Shown: piece by piece, positions 58,161 to 64,000 of the stretch
How the letters are laid out: each line of letters starts with the position of its first letter
Numbering within the stretch: the stretch's first letter is position 1
NCBI RefSeq assembly: GCF_000701905.1
Contig: NZ_JNKC01000006.1
Location: 124,001 to 188,000, forward strand
Source: Proteiniclasticum ruminis DSM 24773
Lineage (GTDB): Bacteria > Bacillota > Clostridia > Clostridiales > Clostridiaceae
Direction: 5' to 3'
Length of the DNA: 64,000 nt
Notes under the pieces: generated by a model
Told to the model about the DNA's origin: nothing
The model's database searches: none
Seen by the model: the letters and a program-made list of their open reading frames with translations, nothing else
Translations under genes and position numbers: made by a program

Positions 58161-59903
58161 ATGAAAAAATTAACGAAATACCTGAAAGGATATGGACTGG
58201 TCTTTACCTTGGCCATTCTATCCATTGTGCTGGCCACAGTCATGCAGCTGGCAGTACCGATCCTTATCAAGTACGCCATTGACTCCATCGTAGGCGATGT
58301 GCCTGCAGGGAACCTGCAGTTCCTCATGGACGCTTTTGGCAAGAGTCTTTGGGGCGTGGTATGGATCATTGTCATCATGAGCTTATTCCGGGGAATCTTT
58401 ATGTTCCTCAAGGGATATCTCTCCAGCTATGCTGCTGAGAATATTGCAAAAGAAATCAGAGAAAAGCTCTACCGTCAGATTCAGTATATGACCTTTGAAC
58501 GTCATACCAGGAAAGAGACAGGGGATATGATTCAAAGATGCACCTCTGACGTGGAAATGGTGCGCCGGTTCATCGGTGTCCAAGTGGTGGACCTGGGAAG
58601 AATCATCTTCATGCTGGTCTTCACTTTGATCATCATGGGCACCATGAATGTGGAGCTGACGCTCTACTCCATGATCATGATTCCGATACTCTTTTTCTTC
58701 AGCTACATCTTCTTCACGAAGATTCAGAAGACCTTCAAAAAGTCTGATGAAGCAGAAGGCAGCCTCACCACGGTGCTCCAGGAGAATCTCTCCGGTGTGA
58801 GAGTGGTGAGAGCCTTCGGAAGAGAAGACTTTGAAATCGAGCGCTTCGATGAAGTGAACAAGAATCATAAGACTGTCACCTATAAACTCATTGAAACTTT
58901 AGCGGTGTTCTGGGCATCCTCAGACCTTCTGACCCTCATGCAGAACGGGATTGTTCTCGTCGTGGGCGCAGGTATGGTCATCCGGGGAGAGCTCACCATT
59001 GGAACACTTACGGCTTTCATCACCTATGTATCCATGCTTTTATGGCCGGTGAAGCAGCTGGGCAGACTTCTCAGCGAGTTTGGTAAGACCACCGTGGCCC
59101 TGGACCGTATCGAGGAGATTCTCTCTGAAGAGGTGGAAGAGGACAAGGAGTTTGAAAGAACACCGGAGATTGAAGGGAATATTTCCTTCAGCCATGTGAG
59201 TTTTGCTTATGACGCCCATCAGAAAGTCTTAAATGACATCTCCTTTGAGGTGAGAAAAGGACAGACCCTTGGCATCTTAGGATCCACAGGATCCGGAAAG
59301 TCCACCCTCGTGCATCTTCTTCAGAGGCTCTATGACTATGAGGGAAGCATCAAAGTGGATGGACATGAACTGAAGACTATAAAGAGAGGCCACATCCGAA
59401 AGAACATCGGTCTTGTGCTTCAGGAGCCGCACCTTTACGCGAAAACCGTCAAGGAGAACATCGGCATCACCAAGAGAACCTACAAGGAAAATGACATCTT
59501 CGATGCAGCCAAGGCCGCATCCATCCATAACAATATCCTGACCTTCAAGGACGGATATGACACCATCATCGGAGAAAAGGGCGTTTCCCTTTCCGGTGGA
59601 CAGAAGCAGCGTATCGCCATTGCGAGAACCATCATCGATGAGGACAAAAGAATTCTTGTTTTTGATGATTCCTTGAGTGCAGTGGACACTGAAACGGATC
59701 TTCGTATCCGTCAGGCGCTGAAAGAAAGAAGTAAAGACATCACAACGCTCATCATCAGCCACAGAATACAGACCTTGGCAGAAGCGGACCAGATCATCGT
59801 TCTCGATGAAGGCCGTGTGGTTCAGCAGGGTACCCATGAATCCCTCATCCATGAGGAAGGACTCTACAAGAGAATCTGGGATCTACAGCAGATGGCGATC
59901 TAA
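58161..59903 (+). CDS. Heterodimeric ABC exporter half-transporter, BmrC-like
   Basis: 580 aa. Six TM segments (about 15-315) fused to an ATPase domain. Walker A GSTGSGKST, an intact signature LSGGQKQR, and Walker B ILVFDDSLSAVD in which the catalytic Glu is replaced by Asp. The next gene has the complementary arrangement, so the pair forms one active and one degenerate ATP site, as in BmrCD and TM287/288. Expected to export drugs or lipids. It lies behind two leader terminators. ATG 58161 follows a weak purine-rich site. Confidence 0.9.
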   Translation: MKKLTKYLKGYGLVFTLAILSIVLATVMQLAVPILIKYAIDSIVGDVPAGNLQFLMDAFGKSLWGVVWIIVIMSLFRGIFMFLKGYLSSYAAENIAKEIREKLYRQIQYMTFERHTRKETGDMIQRCTSDVEMVRRFIGVQVVDLGRIIFMLVFTLIIMGTMNVELTLYSMIMIPILFFFSYIFFTKIQKTFKKSDEAEGSLTTVLQENLSGVRVVRAFGREDFEIERFDEVNKNHKTVTYKLIETLAVFWASSDLLTLMQNGIVLVVGAGMVIRGELTIGTLTAFITYVSMLLWPVKQLGRLLSEFGKTTVALDRIEEILSEEVEEDKEFERTPEIEGNISFSHVSFAYDAHQKVLNDISFEVRKGQTLGILGSTGSGKSTLVHLLQRLYDYEGSIKVDGHELKTIKRGHIRKNIGLVLQEPHLYAKTVKENIGITKRTYKENDIFDAAKAASIHNNILTFKDGYDTIIGEKGVSLSGGQKQRIAIARTIIDEDKRILVFDDSLSAVDTETDLRIRQALKERSKDITTLIISHRIQTLAEADQIIVLDEGRVVQQGTHESLIHEEGLYKRIWDLQQMAI

Positions 59904-59933
59904 GAGCGTCACAAAAGGGGTGAACAAAACATA

Positions 59934-61733
59934 ATGGAAGAACAAAAAGAAATGAAACTGAAGGTGGATAAGACCATCTGGAAAGAGATGTTCCGGTATC
60001 TCTCCATCTTCAAGAAAGACTTTCTCATTCTCTGCGGCTTTATGGTAGGGCTTGCGGGTATGGACATCGTCTTTCCACTTTTAACCAGATATGCCATCGA
60101 TACTTTCGTGGCCAATGGAGACTACAAGGGACTCACCATGGTGGGCGTCCTCTACGGGATCCTTGCCCTGGGGCTTGGAATCATCGTCTTTCTCTTCATC
60201 CGCCATGCGGGAAAGATTGAGATGGGTATTGTCTACAAACTGAGAAAGGATGCCTTTGAGAAGCTTCAGAGACTGTCTTTCAGCTACTATGACAAGAATG
60301 CCGTGGGCTGGATGATTGCAAGAACCACCTCCGATGCCACAAAGATTTCAGAAACCGTGGCCTGGGGCGTGGTGGACCTGGTCTGGGGCGCCACCATGAT
60401 GCTTGGTGTGTCTGTGGTGATGCTCCTCATCAACTGGAAGCTCGCTCTGGTGACCCTCATCACGGTGCCTGTCCTTGCGCTGGTCAGTGTCTTCTTTGAA
60501 AAAAAGATGCTGGTTTCCTACAGAAATGTAAGAAAGATCAACTCCAAGATCACGGGACTGTTTAACGATGGCATCGTGGGTGCAAAAACCACAAAGACGC
60601 TGGTCCGTGAGGAGCTTAATATTGAAGAGTTCCAGGACGTGACAAAGGATATGAAAAAGACGTCCATAAGGGCCGCCACGCTTTCAGCTGGGTATCTGCC
60701 CATGACGCTCTTCATCTCCGCAGTAGGGACGGTGCTGACGCTTCTTCTAGGAAGCAACTTCCTCATAGAGGGAACACTGACCTACGGTACGTTGGTTCTT
60801 TTTATCACCTATGCCCGTCAGTTCTTTGATCCGATTCTTGAAATTGCGAGAATCTACACGGAAATGATCGGTGCCCAGGCTGCTGCTGAACGTGTCATGG
60901 GTCTTCTCCATGAAAAAGAGGAGATTGTGGACACGGAAGCAGAAGACAAAGAGGACTATGGCAAGATCCATGGAGATGTGACCTTTGAGAATGTGAGCTT
61001 CTTCTATAAGGAAGGGGAATACATTCTTAAGAACTTCAACCTTCAGGTAAAATCCGGGGAAACCATTGCTCTTGTGGGCGAAACAGGATCCGGAAAAAGC
61101 ACCATTGTGAATCTTGCTTGCCGCTTCTATGAGCCTTCCGAGGGGAAGATCCTCATCGACGGCGAAGACTATAAAAAGAGACCTCAGAGCTGGCTTCACC
61201 AGAACATCGGATATGTGCTTCAGGCACCGCACCTGTTCAGTGGAACCATCAAAGAGAACATCCGTTATGGTAAGCTTACTGCTACCGATGAGGACATCAT
61301 CGAAGCGGCGAAAGTAGTTCATGCCCATGAATTCATCATGAAGCTGGAAAAGGGCTATGACACGGAAGTGGGTGAAGGCGGAGGCATGCTCTCCACAGGA
61401 GAGAAGCAGCTGATCTCTTTTGCTCGAGCCATCATCGGAAAGCCAAGACTCTTCTTCCTGGATGAGGCCACCTCTTCCATTGACACAGAGTCCGAGGCAA
61501 AGATCCAGAAAGCCATTGAAGAAGTGCTGGAGAACAGAACCAGCTTCATCGTGGCCCACAGACTGTCCACCATCAAAAATGCGGACAGAATCCTGGTCAT
61601 CGACCAGGGAGAAATCCTTGAGGAAGGAAACCATGAGGAACTTCTCAAAAAGAGAGGACACTACTATGAGCTCTACACCAATCAGTTTGTGGAAGAAGCC
61701 GGTAGAGAAGTCTTGAAAGGGAAAGTTGTCTAG
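59934..61733 (+). CDS. Heterodimeric ABC exporter half-transporter, BmrD-like
   Basis: 599 aa. Six TM segments (about 25-320) and an ATPase domain. Walker A GETGSGKST and Walker B LFFLDEATSSID with catalytic Glu are intact, but the signature reads LSTGEKQ instead of LSGGQ. This is the partner of the protein encoded upstream: its own Glu serves the site completed by that partner's normal signature. 30 bp separate the genes, with GGGGTG before ATG 59934. The substrate is unknown. Confidence 0.92.
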   Translation: MEEQKEMKLKVDKTIWKEMFRYLSIFKKDFLILCGFMVGLAGMDIVFPLLTRYAIDTFVANGDYKGLTMVGVLYGILALGLGIIVFLFIRHAGKIEMGIVYKLRKDAFEKLQRLSFSYYDKNAVGWMIARTTSDATKISETVAWGVVDLVWGATMMLGVSVVMLLINWKLALVTLITVPVLALVSVFFEKKMLVSYRNVRKINSKITGLFNDGIVGAKTTKTLVREELNIEEFQDVTKDMKKTSIRAATLSAGYLPMTLFISAVGTVLTLLLGSNFLIEGTLTYGTLVLFITYARQFFDPILEIARIYTEMIGAQAAAERVMGLLHEKEEIVDTEAEDKEDYGKIHGDVTFENVSFFYKEGEYILKNFNLQVKSGETIALVGETGSGKSTIVNLACRFYEPSEGKILIDGEDYKKRPQSWLHQNIGYVLQAPHLFSGTIKENIRYGKLTATDEDIIEAAKVVHAHEFIMKLEKGYDTEVGEGGGMLSTGEKQLISFARAIIGKPRLFFLDEATSSIDTESEAKIQKAIEEVLENRTSFIVAHRLSTIKNADRILVIDQGEILEEGNHEELLKKRGHYYELYTNQFVEEAGREVLKGKVV

Positions 61734-61989
61734 AAGAATCATTTGAACCCAGAATTATATGTTCATGGCAGTAGAAGTTCAGGCAGAAGACCCTAGAGTA
61801 AGAGAAGAAGCGAAGCGTTTTCGAATCTTTAGGTCAAAATAAAATAGAAGGAAGGATGGAGCCTCATGAACTTCATCTGTATCTTTCACTACATAAAGAA
61901 TGAGTGCCCCAAATCTTTTGCGAAGAGCAGAAGGTTTGGGGTACAATAATTTTATGGAAGAGTAGAAGCGGAGACAGGGGGAGTATAGG

Positions 61990-62811
61990 ATGAAAGTAAC
62001 AGTGCTTCTGGAGAATGATCTGGAGAGGCAGGACCTGAAAAATGCCCATGGCCTCTCTTTCTATATAGAGACAGAGGAGAAAAAAGTTCTTTTTGATTTT
62101 GGACCTGATGATTCTTTTATGAGGAATGCAGAAAAGCTCGGTATAGATCTGAAAGAAGTGGATCTTGCAGTTCTGTCCCACGGACATCAGGATCATGGAG
62201 GAGGCCTTTCTGAGTTTCTGCATTATAATAAGAAAGCTAAGGTTTATATACAGGAAGAGGCCTTTCTTCCCCACTACTCCAAACGTGAAAACGGAGAGAT
62301 GAATCCTCTTGGGATTGAAGAGACTTTGAAACATCATCCTCAGGTGGTTCTTTTGCAAGGAGACCATGTAATTTCTGAGAAGCTTCAGCTCCTATCGGTG
62401 GTAGATAGAAAGGATATGCTCCCGCCAGGAAATGAGACCCTTTATATGGAAAAAGGAGGAAAAATCCTTCCCGATGATTTTCAGCATGAACAGCATCTGG
62501 TGGTGAGGGAAGGAGAGAAGACCTACCTTTTCTTTGGCTGCGGCCATCAGGGAATTCTCAATATTCTCAGCACCATGGAAGACAAAGTAAACTGCAAAAC
62601 AGATGCGGTCTTTGGCGGATTCCATATCAAGAAACCCTCCAAAGTGCATCCAGATCCTTTATATGTGGAGCATCTGGCGAGAAGACTTTCTGAAAAAGAA
62701 GTGAAGTATTATACCTGTCACTGCACCGGAAGAAAAATGTATGCAAAGCTCCAGGAGACGCTGAAAAAAGACATCGATTATGTGAGAACAGGACGGGTGG
62801 TGGAGATTTAG
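61990..62811 (+). CDS. Metallo-beta-lactamase-fold hydrolase, COG1237 type
   Basis: 273 aa. The metal-binding motif SHGHQDHGGGL is near residue 58; later ligands are in FFGCGHQG (near 181) and FGGFHI. The length and N-terminal VTVLLENDLE resemble the family annotated as dihydropterin-beta-RFAP-synthase-like (COG1237). GGGGGAGTATAGG precedes ATG 61990. The 256-bp gap upstream holds a hairpin, CCCCAAA/TTTGGGG at 61909-61941, without a T run, and no supportable ORF. Confidence 0.85.
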   Translation: MKVTVLLENDLERQDLKNAHGLSFYIETEEKKVLFDFGPDDSFMRNAEKLGIDLKEVDLAVLSHGHQDHGGGLSEFLHYNKKAKVYIQEEAFLPHYSKRENGEMNPLGIEETLKHHPQVVLLQGDHVISEKLQLLSVVDRKDMLPPGNETLYMEKGGKILPDDFQHEQHLVVREGEKTYLFFGCGHQGILNILSTMEDKVNCKTDAVFGGFHIKKPSKVHPDPLYVEHLARRLSEKEVKYYTCHCTGRKMYAKLQETLKKDIDYVRTGRVVEI

Positions 62812-62872
62812 CTGGTGCATAGAATCAGATAAAGCAGCTCTTTTGTCCGGAACCATACCAGTAAATGATCAT

Positions 62873-62912
62873 GATGAAAGGGAGAGAAGCCTGGGCTTGT
62901 CTCCCTTTCATG
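62873..62912. terminator. Stem-loop between convergent genes
   Basis: TGAAAGGGAGA and TCTCCCTTTCA form an 11-bp perfect stem between two convergent genes. No long T run follows on either strand, so termination is probable but not certain. Confidence 0.55.
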
Positions 62913-62919
62913 TTCATTC

Positions 62920-63540
62920 TTATTCTGGCAGTGCATAGTTCCCAGAAGAGATTTCCCAAAGATAGAGGGAAGCCAGGGTGCCATAGGGGGAGAACTTTTG
63001 CCGGTAGGTTTCAAAGATTTCCTTGGTGATGGTTTCATGGCCATAAAGCATCATGAGTCCTTTTCTGATGGCAAGATCTCCGTAGCTTAGGACATCTTTT
63101 CTCCCCATGGTGAAGATGAGAAGCATTTCTGCGGTCCAGGGACCAATGCCTGGAAACTTCACAAGCTCCTTTATGACCTCCTCATCTGAGAGGCCGTAAA
63201 GGTCCTCTAGAGAAATCTCTCTTTTTAGGACCATTTCTGCGGTGCCTTTCAGATAGCCCGCTTTCCGAAAACTGATGCCAAGACTTTGGATTTCTTCCAA
63301 AGTGGCCTCTGCGATGTGTTCAGGCGTGATGGCAGGAAAATAGTCAAGAAACCTTTTCCAGACGGTTTCCTGAGCTTTCATGGAAATCTGCTGGCCCACA
63401 ATGTTATTGATGAGGCTCCGGAAAAGATCCTCATCGGTTTCTCTGGTGTAGAAGGGGAGAATCTCCATGGCTTTTGCCAGTTTCTCATCTCTCTTCTTTA
63501 AGTTTTCGAACTCATTTTTGCTGAAGGTTAACTTTCCCAA
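62920..63540 (-). CDS. AlkA-type DNA-3-methyladenine glycosylase (HhH-GPD)
   Basis: 206 aa. A helix-hairpin-helix plus Gly/Pro-Asp module: VKFPGIGPWTAEMLLIF followed by SYGDLAIRKGL with the catalytic Asp. NNIVGQQISMKA is typical of the AlkA subgroup. It removes alkylated bases from DNA. I chose TTG 63540, which has AAAGGAGA about 9 bases upstream; the ATG at 63582 would place that site inside the protein. The 63541-63838 stretch upstream has no supportable gene. Confidence 0.88.
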   Translation of the reverse strand: MGKLTFSKNEFENLKKRDEKLAKAMEILPFYTRETDEDLFRSLINNIVGQQISMKAQETVWKRFLDYFPAITPEHIAEATLEEIQSLGISFRKAGYLKGTAEMVLKREISLEDLYGLSDEEVIKELVKFPGIGPWTAEMLLIFTMGRKDVLSYGDLAIRKGLMMLYGHETITKEIFETYRQKFSPYGTLASLYLWEISSGNYALPE

Positions 63541-63838
63541 AACTGTTGTCTCCTTTTTCCATTGATTCCATTGTGGCAGCAAGATCCTTTGATCTCATTA
63601 TATAGGTGTGGAGGTTCTAATAAAAGAGAAAGCAGTGGCTAACACCATAGAAAATCATGGGTTCTCACTTCTTAACCTGAATTTTGGAGAAAAAGAAGCG
63701 ATTTCTATGAAATATAGCACTTCGGATGAAGGAGATAGCAAGAAAATAGAAATATATAGTGAAAAATAAAGGGTTTTTCTAGTTTGCAGGGAATAAAGAA
63801 TAAAGAGAAGTCTGATTATTTTTGTGTGTGGAGGCGTC

Positions 63839-64000
63839 ATGGGAGAAATATTTGGTAGAGAACGGAGACTGACAGAGGGAAGATGGATTGTAGCAATTCT
63901 TCTTCTAGGCAGTCTTCTGACATTTTTTGTGGATGCAATGTTTGATGTGGGGTATTGGGGGCGGTCGTTTTTCAAGGTGATTCTATTTTTAGGCATGCCT
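63839..64000 (+). CDS. Start of a membrane protein, truncated by the window end
   Basis: ATG 63839 follows GTGGAGGCGTC. 54 codons are visible and remain open at the window edge. A short charged N-terminus (GEIFGRERRLTEGR) is followed by one hydrophobic segment, and a second begins at the end (FFKVILFLGMP). Too little is present to assign a family. Confidence 0.5.
   Translation, partial: MGEIFGRERRLTEGRWIVAILLLGSLLTFFVDAMFDVGYWGRSFFKVILFLGMP

Noticed and set aside
61909-61941. CCCCAAA/TTTGGGG hairpin as terminator of the ABC exporter operon
   Set aside because: No T run follows on the plus strand, so it is noted only in the neighbouring gene entry.

Overview
The window looks like the chromosome of a low-to-medium G+C Firmicute, most likely a member of Clostridia. 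Supporting signs are strong AGGAGG-type ribosome binding sites, several TTG/GTG starts, a PolA without a recognisable proofreading site, sigma-A promoters with 16-18 bp spacers and many bidirectional terminators. I cannot name the genus from sequence alone. No transposase, integrase, phage gene, CRISPR array or rRNA was found.

1-3,100: the end of a degenerate M28-like peptidase, a two-domain retropepsin-like aspartyl protease, and (minus strand) a protein built from two copies of an unrecognised CxxH...CxxC putative zinc module.

3,100-20,300: a maltose/maltodextrin regulon. It holds a GH31 glucosidase, MalQ and maltodextrin phosphorylase; a MalEFG-type ABC importer with an unusual MalF N-terminal fusion, a small membrane protein and an MsmX/MalK-type ATPase; a LacI-family regulator lacking part of its effector domain; and two GH13 amylases, one cytoplasmic and one lipoprotein. 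Three LacI-type operators (consensus near GTGCAANCGNNNGCAC) mark two promoter regions. A type I pullulanase at 35,269-37,281 belongs to the same pathway. Starch fragments are cut outside the cell, imported, debranched and phosphorolysed inside.

20,300-37,900: mostly core and housekeeping genes: two small envelope proteins, an ABC-F ATPase, a PAP2 phosphatase, a PfeT-like P1B4 metal-efflux ATPase behind Fur-like and PerR-like boxes, a VOC protein, glutaminase, aroC-polA-coaE-slt, a NatAB-like ABC exporter, and three tRNA-Leu genes (CAA, GAG, UAG).

37,900-48,000: an accessory locus. It starts with a membrane-embedded MFS-LuxR fusion and continues with a series of envelope proteins. Two are large multidomain paralogues, one lipid-anchored and one with a zinc ribbon and TM anchor. 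A decayed third paralogue lies beside them, together with a shorter protein sharing their C-terminal domain, two small membrane proteins and two more zinc-ribbon proteins. Part of this region is visibly richer in G+C than its surroundings. I do not recognise the system; it is the best candidate here for something undescribed.

48,000-53,000: a giant flagellin (1,312 aa) with a roughly 1,000-aa repeat-containing insert, behind a sigma-28-like promoter and a leader with three hairpins, followed by a 43-aa ORF with its own strong terminator.

53,000-64,000: a PadR/HAAS-type pair, a CDF transporter with a TetR regulator and perfect operator, DUF937 and DUF2161 proteins, and a heterodimeric ABC drug exporter. 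The exporter sits behind a 45-codon leader ORF and two consecutive terminators, an arrangement matching bmrB-bmrC-bmrD attenuation. The window ends with a metallo-beta-lactamase-fold protein, an AlkA-type glycosylase and the start of a membrane protein.
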